A stretch of 64,000 nt of DNA, from assembly GCF_003287875.1 (NCBI RefSeq), contig NZ_QMKK01000044.1:1-64000 (forward strand), given 5' to 3'. The DNA comes from Martinezella tropici (GTDB lineage Bacteria; Pseudomonadota; Alphaproteobacteria; Rhizobiales; Rhizobiaceae). The notes under the pieces are model-generated. The model searched no databases. It was not told the DNA's origin and saw nothing but the letters and a program-made list of their open reading frames with translations. The translations under genes were made by a program, and so were the position numbers. Each line of letters starts with the position of its first letter. Position 1 is the stretch's first letter. Positions 27,501-36,079 of the stretch are shown one piece after another.

Positions 27501-29084
27501 ATGCGTGATCACGTGATTGCGGTCGATATCGGCACAGGCAGCGCACGCGCTGGTGTCTTCACCGCGGGCGGTTCACTGCTGGGTAAAAGCGAACATCCGA
27601 TCCTGATGAATCGTCCGCGTGAAAACCACGCCGAGCACGATTCCGAAAATATATGGGCCGCCGTCTGCACCGCGGTTCGCGGAGCCGTGAAAGCATCCGG
27701 CGTTGCCGCATCCGCTATCGGCGCGATCGGCTTCGATGCGACCTGTTCGCTGGTCGTGCGCGATCGCGATGGCGGGCAACTCACCGTTTCCACCTGTGGC
27801 GAGAAGAGATTCGATACCATCGTCTGGCTCGATCACCGCGCGCTTGCCGAGGCGGATTATTGCACGGCGACGAAGCACGAGGTTCTCGATTATTCCGGCG
27901 AGTTCATGTCGCCGGAAATGGAAATGCCCAAACTGATGTGGCTGAAGGAGAACCTGCCGGAAAGCTGGGCCGAGGCCGGTTATTTCTTCGACCTTGCGGA
28001 TTTCATGACATGGAAGGCAACCGGCTCGCTTGCCCGGTCGCGCTCCACCCTGGTGGCGAAATGGAACTATCTCGCCCATCGCGAGCCGAGCTGGCAGGCC
28101 GATTTTCTCAACGTGATCGGCCTTGGCGACCTGTGCGAGCGCGGTAGCCTGCCTGAAGAGAGTGTCGCAGTGGGCGGAAGCATCGGCACATTGACGGCCG
28201 ACGCGGCCGAAGCGCTGGGGCTCGATCGCGCCTGTCATGTCGGCGCGGGCCTGATCGATGCCTATGCCGGCGCGCTGGGTGCGCTTGCCGCCCATGCCGG
28301 CGATGCCCGCATGTTGGAACATCAGCTGGCGCTGATTGCCGGAACCTCGAGCTGCGTCGTTTCCTTCGCGCGCGAGCGCAAGCGCAGCACGGGCATGTGG
28401 GGTCCTTATTACGAGGCGGTCTTCCCGGGCATGTGGCTTGCCGAGGCCGGACAGTCGGCAACGGGTGCGCTGCTCGATCATATCGTCAGCATGCATGCGG
28501 CCGGCGGACCGCCAACGGCGGCGCTGCATGATCGTATCGTGCGGCGGATCGCCGAATTGCGGCTGGAGGAGGGCGATTCGCTCGGCGGACGCATCCATGT
28601 GCTGCCCGATTTTCACGGCAATCGGTCGCCGCTTGCCGATCCGCATGCATTGGGCGTCATCAGCGGCATGACGCTGGACGCTTCCTTTGACGGTCTCTGC
28701 CGGCTCTACTGGCGAACCAGCGTCGGCATTGCGCTCGGCATTCGTCACATCCTGGAGCGGATGCGGGACTACGGCTATGTGCCCGACACGCTGCATGTGG
28801 CCGGCGGCCACGTGAAGAATTCGCTGCTCATGGAACTCTATTCCGACGTGACGGGCTGCAAGGTCGTGATCCCGAAAATGAACGAGACCGTGCTTTTGGG
28901 CACGGCGATCGCCGCTTCCGTCTCCTGCGGCCTCTATGAAAGCCTGGGGGCTGCGGGCGCTGCGATGTATCCGGGCGGTCACGAACGGCTTCCGAACGCG
29001 GGAAAGAAGGCATTCTATGACCGCGATTACCGTCGCTTCCTCGCCATGTACCGCCACCGTGCGGAACTGGACGCCATGGAATAG
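27501..29084 (+). CDS. FGGY-family pentulose kinase (D-ribulokinase-like)
   Basis: A 527-aa FGGY carbohydrate kinase. The phosphate loop AVDIGTGSARAGVF opens the protein. WLDHRALAEAD, GEFMSPEMEMPKLMWLKENL, FFDLADFMTWKATG and AGLIDAYAGALG match the FGGY/D-ribulokinase branch (human FGGY-like) better than xylulokinase or AraB; adenine-site motif LHVAGGHVKNSLLM. It would phosphorylate D-ribulose or another pentulose made by the dehydrogenase, pointing to pentitol use. It starts 20 bp after the HAD gene and converges on the RpiR gene with a 6-bp gap. Confidence 0.88.
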   Translation: MRDHVIAVDIGTGSARAGVFTAGGSLLGKSEHPILMNRPRENHAEHDSENIWAAVCTAVRGAVKASGVAASAIGAIGFDATCSLVVRDRDGGQLTVSTCGEKRFDTIVWLDHRALAEADYCTATKHEVLDYSGEFMSPEMEMPKLMWLKENLPESWAEAGYFFDLADFMTWKATGSLARSRSTLVAKWNYLAHREPSWQADFLNVIGLGDLCERGSLPEESVAVGGSIGTLTADAAEALGLDRACHVGAGLIDAYAGALGALAAHAGDARMLEHQLALIAGTSSCVVSFARERKRSTGMWGPYYEAVFPGMWLAEAGQSATGALLDHIVSMHAAGGPPTAALHDRIVRRIAELRLEEGDSLGGRIHVLPDFHGNRSPLADPHALGVISGMTLDASFDGLCRLYWRTSVGIALGIRHILERMRDYGYVPDTLHVAGGHVKNSLLMELYSDVTGCKVVIPKMNETVLLGTAIAASVSCGLYESLGAAGAAMYPGGHERLPNAGKKAFYDRDYRRFLAMYRHRAELDAME

Positions 29085-29090
29085 AATGGC

Positions 29091-29942
29091 TTACCGGAGC
29101 GGCGCGTGGGCAAACATGCCTTGTAGTTCTTCTATGCGGCGGGTTCTGGTTTCCGCGGTCTCGCCAGCTGCCTGGATGACGGCGACGGCCAGATATTCGA
29201 GCAGCGACATCATGGCCGTGAGATTTTCGCGGCTGTTAGCCCGCTGCGGTGGCAGGGACAGGGTGACGTTTGCGAATTCATGCGCCCATTCGGTAAACTG
29301 GCCTGTCACCAGCAGTACCTTGCATCCGGACCGGCGCGCGGAGCGGGCGAGCAGGCGGGACGAAACAAAGCGCGGTGAATCGATGATGACGAGCAATCCG
29401 TCTTTGGATCGCTCGCCGAACAGTTCGATATAGCTGCCATTGGCTCCGTCGAGAAACAGGACCTGATCCCGGGCAAAGGCCAGGCGGTCGGAGAAATGAC
29501 GCCCAATTCCCGCAAGGCTGGGATGGGCGGCGACGAAGACATTGTCGGAGGACAGGATGGTCGCGGTCGCCTCCTGCCACTGCGGCTGGCCGGCGAGGTT
29601 ATAGATATGCTGCAGCATTTCGACCTGCTCGGCGATCTGGGCCGCAAGCGGACGGCCTTCGCTGGCGTCCCTCTGAAGCTGTTCGAGAATGTTAGGCAAT
29701 TGTGACGTAAGCGTTGGCGCATTTTCCTTGAGGTGCACCTTGATCCCATCCAGGCCGTGATAACCAAGGGACCGCAGGAACCGCCCTACCGTCATTGGGC
29801 TGAGCTCCAGCCTGTCGGCGACCGAAGAGGCCGTTTCGAACGGTAGTTCATTCAGATGCTCTGAGAAATACTTAGCAATTCTTCGTTCGGCAGGAGTGCC
29901 GATCTTGATATATTGTCTAAGTTTCTGGCTAAGGTCTTCCAA
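29091..29942 (-). CDS. RpiR/MurR-family transcriptional regulator
   Basis: A 283-aa regulator with an N-terminal HTH_6 domain (ETASSVADRLELSPMTVGRF, about 36-55) and a C-terminal SIS sugar-phosphate-binding domain (VFVAAHPSLAGIGRHFSDRL). Such proteins respond to sugar phosphates. It converges with the pentulose kinase gene; it could regulate the smo locus jointly with SorC or an unlinked pathway. ATG 29942 is the only good start. Confidence 0.88.
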   Translation of the reverse strand: MEDLSQKLRQYIKIGTPAERRIAKYFSEHLNELPFETASSVADRLELSPMTVGRFLRSLGYHGLDGIKVHLKENAPTLTSQLPNILEQLQRDASEGRPLAAQIAEQVEMLQHIYNLAGQPQWQEATATILSSDNVFVAAHPSLAGIGRHFSDRLAFARDQVLFLDGANGSYIELFGERSKDGLLVIIDSPRFVSSRLLARSARRSGCKVLLVTGQFTEWAHEFANVTLSLPPQRANSRENLTAMMSLLEYLAVAVIQAAGETAETRTRRIEELQGMFAHAPLR

Positions 29943-30067
29943 TTTTTCACGCCTCGTCGATGGTCTTTCCGATGTTCGGTTGCACCAATTCCTGGTTCAA
30001 TCGCTCATTCAAATCTAATCGAGCGGATGGTCTTGTTTCGATTGTTGTTCTTAATGTGGCGAACAGG

Positions 30068-30091
30068 ATATATTACTGTAAAATATATTAC
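30068..30091. promoter_or_regulatory. Direct repeat ATATATTAC x2
   Basis: ATATATTAC occurs at 30068-30076 and 30083-30091 (15-bp period) in a very A+T-rich stretch between the divergent RpiR and EI24 genes. It may be part of a promoter or a regulator site; no owner can be named. Confidence 0.3.
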
Positions 30092-30198
30092 AATAATTCA
30101 AATTTTTAATTGAACGTATTTCATACACCGACGCGAGATATTGATATCGATGCAACCACTTCCTAGGTGTCCACTTGCCATCAAAAGAGGTCGACCGA

Positions 30199-30921
30199 AT
30201 GATTGTTCTTGCTGCGCGTCTTTCCCTTGCCAATCTCTTTGCGCCGGAGACGCGCAAGGTTTTCTGGAAGGTCCTGGGCCTGACTTTGCTGGCGCTGGTC
30301 GCGCTATGGTTTGCGCTGCGGGGCGCGTTCAATTCCTTCATCCTGCCCTGGCTGCAGGGCTTCATGCCATCGACGGCCGACTGGACGGGCTGGCTTACGC
30401 TCTTCCTTGCCATTTTCGCGGGGATTGCATTGGCTCTGGCGATGGCGCTGCTGATTTCGCCGGTGACGGCACTGATCGCCGGCCTGTTTCTTGATGATGT
30501 CGCCGAAGTTGTGGAAAAGCGCGACTATCCCGGCGATGCGCCCGGAACGGCAATGCCGCTCGTTGCGGCAATGAAGAGCTCCGTGCGTTTTCTCGGCGTC
30601 GTCATCGTCGGCAACATCGTGGCGCTGTTTCTGCTGTTCATTCCGGGCGTCAACCTCGTCGCCTTCTTCCTGGTGAACGGCTATTTGCTTGGCCGCGAGT
30701 TTTTCGAATTCGCCGCCATGCGCTTCCGCTCGCCGGACGAGGCGCGGGAATTCCGGGTCAAGCACGCTTTGACGGTCTTCCTTGCCGGCCTGGTGATTGC
30801 CGCCTTTCTGGCGATCCCGTTTCTCAACCTGCTGACGCCGCTGTTTGCAGCGGGCATGATGGTGCACCTGCACAAGCTGATCTCACACAGGGAGACAGGC
30901 CTGCGGTCAAGACAGGCTTAG
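30199..30921 (+). CDS. EI24 (CysZ-like) membrane protein
   Basis: A 240-aa protein with four or five hydrophobic segments (VFWKVLGLTLLALVALWFAL, LTLFLAIFAGIALALAMALL, the VVIVGNIVALFLLFIPGVNL region, and FLAGLVIAAFLAIPFLNLL). The conserved YLLGREFFEFAAMRF is typical of the EI24/CysZ family, which includes sulfate permease CysZ. Substrate here is unproven. ATG 30199 (MIVLAARLSLANL) is preferred to 30175. Ends 4 bp into the convergent nth gene's end. Confidence 0.82.
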   Translation: MIVLAARLSLANLFAPETRKVFWKVLGLTLLALVALWFALRGAFNSFILPWLQGFMPSTADWTGWLTLFLAIFAGIALALAMALLISPVTALIAGLFLDDVAEVVEKRDYPGDAPGTAMPLVAAMKSSVRFLGVVIVGNIVALFLLFIPGVNLVAFFLVNGYLLGREFFEFAAMRFRSPDEAREFRVKHALTVFLAGLVIAAFLAIPFLNLLTPLFAAGMMVHLHKLISHRETGLRSRQA

Positions 30922-31697
30922 CCTGCCGCTTCCGCTCCGATGACCTGGGGCGGAAGTTCGACCAGAGGAGCGGGTATGTCGCAGGTCTTTTCCGGCGAGC
31001 GACAGAGGTCGGCAATGACGCAGCGTTCGCATTCCGGTTTGCGCGCCTTGCAGACATAGCGGCCATGCAGGATCAGCCAATGGTGGGCATGGTAGAGATA
31101 TTGATCGGGAATGATCTTCATCAGCCGCTGCTCGACGTCGTCGGGCGTCTTGCCGGGCGCCAGCAGCAGCCGGTTGGCGATGCGGAAAATATGCGTATCG
31201 ACGGCCATCGTCGCCTGACCGAAAGCCATGGAGAGCACGACATTTGCGGTCTTTCGGCCAACGCCGGGCAGGGTTATCAGCTCTTCGCGCGTTCGTGGCA
31301 CTTCGCCGCCGAAATCTGTGATTAGCTTTTCGGACAGGGCGACGACGTTCTTGGCCTTGTTACGGTAGAGGCCGATCGTCTTGATGTATTCGCGGATGCG
31401 CTCCTCGCCGAGGTCGAGCATCTTCTGCGGCGTATCGGCGATGGCGAAGAGGGCGCGCGTCGCCTTGTTGACGCCGGCATCGGTTGCCTGTGCCGATAGC
31501 GCCACGGCGACGACGAGCGTGAAAGGGTTGACATGCTCCAGCTCACCCTTCGGCTCCGGCCGCTGGACGGAGAAGCGGCGGAAGATCTCTTCGAGGTCTG
31601 CCTTGGAATAGAGGCTCTTTCCGGTCGGCTTGCGGCCTGCGGTCGCATTTGACTTTTTCGCGGTTTGGGCGCTGGATTTGATCTTGGGATTTGCCAT
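30918..31697 (-). CDS. nth: Endonuclease III (DNA glycosylase/AP lyase)
   Basis: A 259-aa base-excision repair enzyme for oxidised pyrimidines. The helix-hairpin-helix is LPGVGRKTANVV with the catalytic Lys just downstream of the loop, the catalytic Asp lies in VDTHIFRIANR, and the [4Fe-4S] cluster motif C-x6-C-x2-C-x5-C is CKARKPECERCVIADLC. The N-terminus has a basic extension (about 30 residues) compared with E. coli Nth. ATG 31697 is divergent from, and abuts, the DUF2244 gene. Confidence 0.95.
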   Translation of the reverse strand: MANPKIKSSAQTAKKSNATAGRKPTGKSLYSKADLEEIFRRFSVQRPEPKGELEHVNPFTLVVAVALSAQATDAGVNKATRALFAIADTPQKMLDLGEERIREYIKTIGLYRNKAKNVVALSEKLITDFGGEVPRTREELITLPGVGRKTANVVLSMAFGQATMAVDTHIFRIANRLLLAPGKTPDDVEQRLMKIIPDQYLYHAHHWLILHGRYVCKARKPECERCVIADLCRSPEKTCDIPAPLVELPPQVIGAEAAG

Positions 31698-31719
31698 GAA
31701 CGACCTATACTCAACTCCT

Positions 31720-32223
31720 ATGACGGAACGCAACGCCGATAGGGCGGCAGACGGCAACAGGCCGGTCTTCGCTGCCGAATTGTTCCCTCATCGCTCGCTG
31801 GGGCGAAAGGGGTTCAGGGTCATGCTGGCCTTGGCGGGCGGCTTCTGTCTCGTCTACAGCGTCCTGTTCATCCTTCGCGGCGCCTGGCCGATCGGCATCT
31901 TCTTCGGCGCCGATCTCTTCCTGCTCTATGGCGCCTTCTGGCTGAATTACCGTTCGGGTCGCGTGCGCGAAGAGGTGACGGTATCGCGCACCAATGTTTC
32001 CATCCGCAAGTTCTCGCCGACGGGCCGCATGGTGGAGCACGATTTCAATCCGTTCTGGACGCGCTTCCTCGTTCGCCGCCACCGCGAGATCGGGGTCGTA
32101 TCGATGCATGTCCGCGACAGGAGCCACGACACCGATGTCGGCTCCTTCCTCAATCCTGAGGATCGTGAGAGTTTTGCCAAAGCCTTCAAGCGTGCCTTGG
32201 CGACCGTGACACAACGGATATGA
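31720..32223 (+). CDS. DUF2244 membrane protein
   Basis: A 167-aa protein with two adjacent transmembrane helices (FRVMLALAGGFCLVYSVLFI; WPIGIFFGADLFLLYGAFWL) and a cytoplasmic C-terminal domain (REEVTVSRTNVSIRKFSPTG). It matches the DUF2244 family, often beside nth in alphaproteobacteria; function unknown. ATG 31720 avoids overlap with the divergent nth start; an in-frame ATG at 31696 is possible and would overlap the nth start codon. Confidence 0.78.
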   Translation: MTERNADRAADGNRPVFAAELFPHRSLGRKGFRVMLALAGGFCLVYSVLFILRGAWPIGIFFGADLFLLYGAFWLNYRSGRVREEVTVSRTNVSIRKFSPTGRMVEHDFNPFWTRFLVRRHREIGVVSMHVRDRSHDTDVGSFLNPEDRESFAKAFKRALATVTQRI

Positions 32224-32284
32224 GCGGCCTACCCAAACCGGCGATATCACATTTTTGCAGAGAGACCACTTAGGCAAGAAACGG

Positions 32285-32312
32285 GTGGTTTTAGCCCTCT
32301 TGCCGTGGTTTT
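32285..32312. promoter_or_regulatory. Paired GTGGTTTT direct repeats upstream of the Ada-like gene
   Basis: GTGGTTTT at 32285-32292 and 32305-32312, exactly 20 bp apart (about two helical turns), and a 7-bp inverted pair GGCAAGA/TCTTGCC (32273-32279, 32298-32304). The position just before the ribosome-binding site suits an AraC-type autoregulatory site. Confidence 0.35.
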
Positions 32313-32334
32313 CTCCTTTCCAAGGAGAAAGATC

Positions 32335-33207
32335 ATGAATGCGATTGCACAGCTGAAGAAAGACATCACCCCGGAAGGTCACGATTACGACACCGTGCGG
32401 GAGGTTATCGAGCTCATCACCGAGGAATATCGCGACCAGCCGTCGCTGGAGATGCTCGCCGAAAGGCTCGGCCAGTCGCCGACCCAGCTGCAGAAGACGT
32501 TTACGCGCTGGGCTGGGCTGTCGCCCAAGGCGTTTCTCCAGGCCGTTACGCTCGATCATGCCAAGCGGCTCCTGCGCAAGGAGGATCTGCCGCTGCTCGA
32601 AACGTCCTTCGAGGTCGGCTTGTCCGGCCCCAGCCGACTGCACGATCTTTTCGTCACGCATGAGGCGATGTCCCCGGGCGAATGGAAGGCGAGGGGCAGC
32701 GGCCTGGTGATGCGCTATGCGTTCCACATCTCGCCCTTCGGTCTCGCCTTGATCATGGTCACGGATCGCGGCCTTGCCGGTCTCGCCTTCAGCGATTCCG
32801 GCAATGAGAAGGCTTGCCTCGCCGACATGACCTGCCGATGGCCGAATGCCGAGTTCATCGAGGATCCGAACGCAACGGCACCTTATGCGGCCCGCATCTT
32901 CGAGCGCTCGAACTGGTCAAGCGACCAGCCGTTGCGTGTCGTATTGATTGGCTCGGATTTCCAGCTTCGCGTCTGGGAAAGCCTGTTGAAGATCCCGATG
33001 GGCCGCGCGGTGACCTATTCCGACATCGCCAAGGATATTGGCCAGCCGACGGCGATGCGGGCCGTGGGCGCAGCTGTCGGCCGCAACCCGATCTCTTTCG
33101 TCGTGCCCTGTCATCGCGCGCTCGGGAAGAACGGGCAGCTCACAGGCTATCACTGGGGGCTGACGCGCAAGCGGGCGATACTGGGGTGGGAAGCGGGGGA
33201 TGCTTGA
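32335..33207 (+). CDS. Ada-like AraC-MGMT fusion (methylated-DNA-cysteine methyltransferase)
   Basis: A 290-aa protein. An AraC-type HTH (about 35-115; SLEMLAERLGQSPTQLQKTF) is followed by a methyltransferase domain with the active-site VPCHRALGKNG at about 258 and FQLRVWESLLKIPMG. It lacks the N-terminal zinc domain (methyl-phosphotriester sensor) of E. coli Ada, so it is the shorter AraC-MGMT form. It repairs O6-methylguanine and may regulate alkylation repair. ATG 32335 follows CAAGGAGAAAG. Confidence 0.9.
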   Translation: MNAIAQLKKDITPEGHDYDTVREVIELITEEYRDQPSLEMLAERLGQSPTQLQKTFTRWAGLSPKAFLQAVTLDHAKRLLRKEDLPLLETSFEVGLSGPSRLHDLFVTHEAMSPGEWKARGSGLVMRYAFHISPFGLALIMVTDRGLAGLAFSDSGNEKACLADMTCRWPNAEFIEDPNATAPYAARIFERSNWSSDQPLRVVLIGSDFQLRVWESLLKIPMGRAVTYSDIAKDIGQPTAMRAVGAAVGRNPISFVVPCHRALGKNGQLTGYHWGLTRKRAILGWEAGDA

Positions 33208-33243
33208 GGGTGCGTGTTCTCGGAAGCCGAGTTTGCAGTGCCT

Positions 33244-33436
33244 GCGCCACCCCCCTCTGTCCCTGTCGGGACATCTCCCCCACAAGGGGGAGATCGTTGG
33301 GAGTTTGTGGCTCGCCCTTACCAGATCTGTATAAGCAGGAGGAGCTTCAGCAGATTCGACGTTTGCTTTGAAGTGAGAGGTCGCTGCACATCACCAATCT
33401 CCCCTCTTGTGGGGGAGATGTCCCGAAAGGGACAGA
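33244..33436. repeat. RIME-like palindromic intergenic repeat (type A)
   Basis: Two long arms, 33244-33293 and the complementary 33397-33436, each containing smaller palindromes (CTCCCCCACAAGGGGGAG; GTCCCTGTCGGGAC) around a 100-bp centre. The arms share the CATCTCCCCCACAAGGGGGAGAT core with the repeat at 50301-50487. It resembles Rhizobium intergenic mosaic elements; no coding potential. It lies between the Ada-like gene and the convergent SorC gene. Confidence 0.75.
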
Positions 33437-33482
33437 GGGGGGGCGCACTCTCACCAAATTCGGAGCCAACGGCGGCCCGCCC

Positions 33483-34514
33483 TCACGCCGCCTTCGCCAT
33501 CGCCATCTGCAGCAGCGCCTTGGCGGCACTTTCATCCGTGATCAAAGTATTGCAGCCGATGCGCTTGATGGTGGCGCTGATCGCCTGGGCGCGGTGGGCG
33601 CCGCCGGAGGAGATCACGATGTGCTTTGCCTTCTTCAGCGTATCGAGATCGACCGACATGACACGCTTGTTGATCGGGTGATCGACGGAATTGCCTTCGG
33701 CGTCGAGGAAGTTGAACATAGTGTCGCAGACGCAGCCCATGTCGATCAGCTCTTCCAGTTCCCGCTTCGAAATGAAGCCTTCCGACAGGGAGGTCGATTG
33801 CGGGCCGATATCGCCGCAGCTGACGATGGCGAGATCGAGGTTTTCCGCCAGCCGGTAAATCGCTTCGAGGCCGCATTTCTCGATGAGATTGCGCTTGGTC
33901 TCGATGGAGTCGACGAGCAGCGGCGCCAGGAACATGTAGCATTCCGCGCCGAGCTGGCTTGCCAGGCGCCACGTATAGTCGATCGGGTTTGTCTGGTGGA
34001 CGGCGACGATGCCGCCAAGCAGGGAAACCACCTTGCAATTGTCGCGGCGGGTCGGGCGGAAGCTTGCGAGCGAAGCCGTCATCGTCCGGCCCCAGCCGAC
34101 GCCGATCGTATAATTGTCGGGGATGGCCTCCGTCAGGAACTGGCCGAGTGCCAGGCCGACGCTCTTCGCCTGCGCGTTCACGTTGCCGCCAGCAGGCTCT
34201 GGAACGACGATCGCCTCGTCGAGCCCATAGGTGCGCTCGAGCTTGATTGCCAGTTCGACGCAATCATCGATGCCTTCGGTGATCCAGATCTGCACCTCGG
34301 CACGGCGCATGGCCTCGTCGAGCAGGCGGATGACGGTGGTACGGCTGATGCCCAGCTGTTCGGCAACGTCCTTCTGCGTCAGGCCCTGATTGTAATAGAG
34401 CCAGGCGGCGCGAAGCCTCAGGGACGAGGTTTCCGAATAGGCGGTATGGGTTCCGCGTCTCAGTTTGGCCACAGGTCCTCCGGCAGGATTGTCGCATGCG
34501 CCGTTTAACGTCAT
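33483..34514 (-). CDS. SorC/DeoR-type sugar-binding transcriptional regulator
   Basis: A 343-aa regulator: HTH GLTQKDVAEQLGISRTTVIR at about 43-62, then a sugar-binding SorC domain (VGWGRTMTASLASF; ISSGGAHRAQAISATIKRIG; NTLITDESAAKALL). Similar in form to erythritol and pentose regulators. Divergent from transaldolase with a 459-bp gap, so it may control tal or a pentose pathway. The start at 34514 is uncertain; internal M or V starts near the HTH cannot be excluded. Confidence 0.85.
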   Translation of the reverse strand: MTLNGACDNPAGGPVAKLRRGTHTAYSETSSLRLRAAWLYYNQGLTQKDVAEQLGISRTTVIRLLDEAMRRAEVQIWITEGIDDCVELAIKLERTYGLDEAIVVPEPAGGNVNAQAKSVGLALGQFLTEAIPDNYTIGVGWGRTMTASLASFRPTRRDNCKVVSLLGGIVAVHQTNPIDYTWRLASQLGAECYMFLAPLLVDSIETKRNLIEKCGLEAIYRLAENLDLAIVSCGDIGPQSTSLSEGFISKRELEELIDMGCVCDTMFNFLDAEGNSVDHPINKRVMSVDLDTLKKAKHIVISSGGAHRAQAISATIKRIGCNTLITDESAAKALLQMAMAKAA

Positions 34515-34973
34515 GATCCGCCCAGAATGCGAAATATTGTTATGGCGGACGACAGGAGCAGGCGAGATCGGCTCTTCTGCTGCCGATATTCTATGACGTG
34601 AAACTTATGTCAATCGAATTGCACAAATGTCCTTGACTTTTCCGTGCGGGATTGCTGATAGTCGGTGGTGAGGAATTCGGTCTTGTCCAATCGAGGAGGA
34701 CAATGTGCAGATGCTGCTCCGAGCAAGTGCCAGGCCGGACAGGGAGCCATATAGGGCGCCTGGTGCCGGCGAAAAGCCTGTTTTCGGAAGGTTGTCTCCT
34801 CATCGCTCAGCCGTTCACCGGAAATGGAACTTTCGCGCTTTTTATCCCGTTACCGAAACATAGGAGAAGGAAGGCTGCATCGCTGACGCCTTCAAGTCCG
34901 TCCGACGAAAAGATCGGATCTGCTGCCCGACATCTCCCATCCAAATGGGCCTCATTCAACAAGGATACCTGTT
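34515..34973. other. Long intergenic region and leader before tal
   Basis: 459 bp between the divergent SorC and transaldolase genes. It contains a good sigma-70-like promoter (34633-34661) that would give a 5' leader of about 300 nt. Inside the leader AGGAGGA (34694-34700) precedes ATG 34703, opening a 95-codon frame that starts MCRCCSEQVPG and overlaps the tal start. Codon use in that frame is unlike a rhizobial gene, so I do not call it a CDS. Confidence 0.45.
34633..34661 (+). promoter_or_regulatory. Probable sigma-70 promoter upstream of tal
   Basis: TTGACT (34633-34638), a 17-bp spacer and TGATAG (34656-34661). Five of six and four of six consensus matches. Confidence 0.5.
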
Positions 34974-35939
34974 ATGACTTCCAAGCTTGATCAACTCCGC
35001 GCCATGACGACGGTCGTGGCCGATACCGGCGATATCGAGGCAGTCGCTCGCCTGAAGCCGGTGGATTGCACCACCAACCCGACCATCGTGCTGAAGGCGC
35101 TTGGCACGCCGATGTTCGCCGACGCGATCAAGGAAGCCGTTTCCTGGGGCAAGAAGCAGGGCGGCGCCTCCGAAGCCGTCGTTGCCGCAGTTGCCGACCG
35201 TCTGGCGATCTCAGTCGGCGCAGCGCTCTCCGGCCTCGTTCCCGGTCGCGTCTCCACCGAAGTCGATGCCGACCTCTCCTTCAACACGGAAGCATCGCTT
35301 GCTAAGGCCCGCGCCATCATCGCCGCCTACAAGGAGCGCGGCATCGAGCGTGACCGCATCCTGATCAAGCTCGCCTCCACCTGGGAAGGCATTCGCGCCG
35401 CCGAAGTGCTGCAGAAGGAAGGTATCGACTGCAACCTGACGCTGCTCTTCAGCAAGGCCCAGGCGATTGCCTGCGCCGACGCCAAGGCATTCCTGATCTC
35501 GCCCTTCGTCGGCCGCATCCTCGACTGGTACAAGAAGTCGACGGGCAAGGACTACACGGCCGAAGAAGATCCGGGCGTCATCTCGGTGCGCGACATCTAC
35601 CATTACTACAAGGCCAATGACATCAAGACGATCGTCATGGGCGCCTCCTTCCGCAACACCGGCGAAATCGAAGCGCTGGCCGGCTGCGACCGTCTGACGA
35701 TCAGCCCGAACCTGCTCGACGAGCTCTCCAAGGACGAAGGCAAGCTGGAGCGCAAGCTCTCGCCGGAGCCCAAGGGGTCGGTCGAAAAGATCGCCGTCGA
35801 CGAGAAGACCTTCCGTTGGATGATGAACGAAGACGCAATGGCGACCGAGAAGCTCTCCGAAGGCATCCGCGCCTTCGCCAAGGACCTGGTCGCGCTGCGC
35901 ACCATGGTCAGCAAGGAGCTGCAGCTCGCTGCCGCTTGA
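34974..35939 (+). CDS. tal: Transaldolase
   Basis: A 321-aa TalB-type transaldolase that moves a dihydroxyacetone unit between sedoheptulose-7-P and glyceraldehyde-3-P in the non-oxidative pentose phosphate pathway. CTTNPTIVLKAL near residue 32, the Schiff-base Lys in ILIKLASTWEGIRAAE (about 132), and FLISPFVGRILDWYK are all present. Length matches the family. A hairpin with T run follows. Supports entry of pentulose phosphates from the upstream polyol locus. Confidence 0.96.
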   Translation: MTSKLDQLRAMTTVVADTGDIEAVARLKPVDCTTNPTIVLKALGTPMFADAIKEAVSWGKKQGGASEAVVAAVADRLAISVGAALSGLVPGRVSTEVDADLSFNTEASLAKARAIIAAYKERGIERDRILIKLASTWEGIRAAEVLQKEGIDCNLTLLFSKAQAIACADAKAFLISPFVGRILDWYKKSTGKDYTAEEDPGVISVRDIYHYYKANDIKTIVMGASFRNTGEIEALAGCDRLTISPNLLDELSKDEGKLERKLSPEPKGSVEKIAVDEKTFRWMMNEDAMATEKLSEGIRAFAKDLVALRTMVSKELQLAAA

Positions 35940-35978
35940 GGTTTGCTTCTATCCTCTCAGAGGAGAGATTGTTTGAGA

Positions 35979-36013
35979 GGGGTGCCGCAGGGATGCGGCG
36001 CTCCTTTTTGTTT
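35979..36013 (+). terminator. Intrinsic terminator after tal
   Basis: About 11-bp stem with wobbles, core GCCGCA/TGCGGC around a GGGA loop (35984-35999), followed by TTTTTGTTT. A second short palindrome, GCCGCACC/GGTGCGGC, follows near 36040-36059. Confidence 0.75.
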
Positions 36014-36079
36014 CAGAGAGTAAATGAGACTTTGAGTTTGCCGCACCATCGGTGCGGCGGGTGCGAGGCATGCGATGGC

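Noticed and set aside
31696..31719. Earlier start of the DUF2244 gene at 31696
   Set aside because: It would overlap the nth start codon on the other strand; ATG 31720 gives a clean divergent pair, although the longer form is not excluded.
33244..33436. Possible CRISPR or phage attachment structure
   Set aside because: Only two inverted arms with internal palindromes; no regularly spaced direct repeats, spacers or cas genes. Fits RIME-like repeats.
34703..34990. 95-codon frame before tal as a real protein gene
   Set aside because: It has a good Shine-Dalgarno, but codon use and composition do not resemble rhizobial genes and it overlaps the tal start. Kept only as a possible leader.
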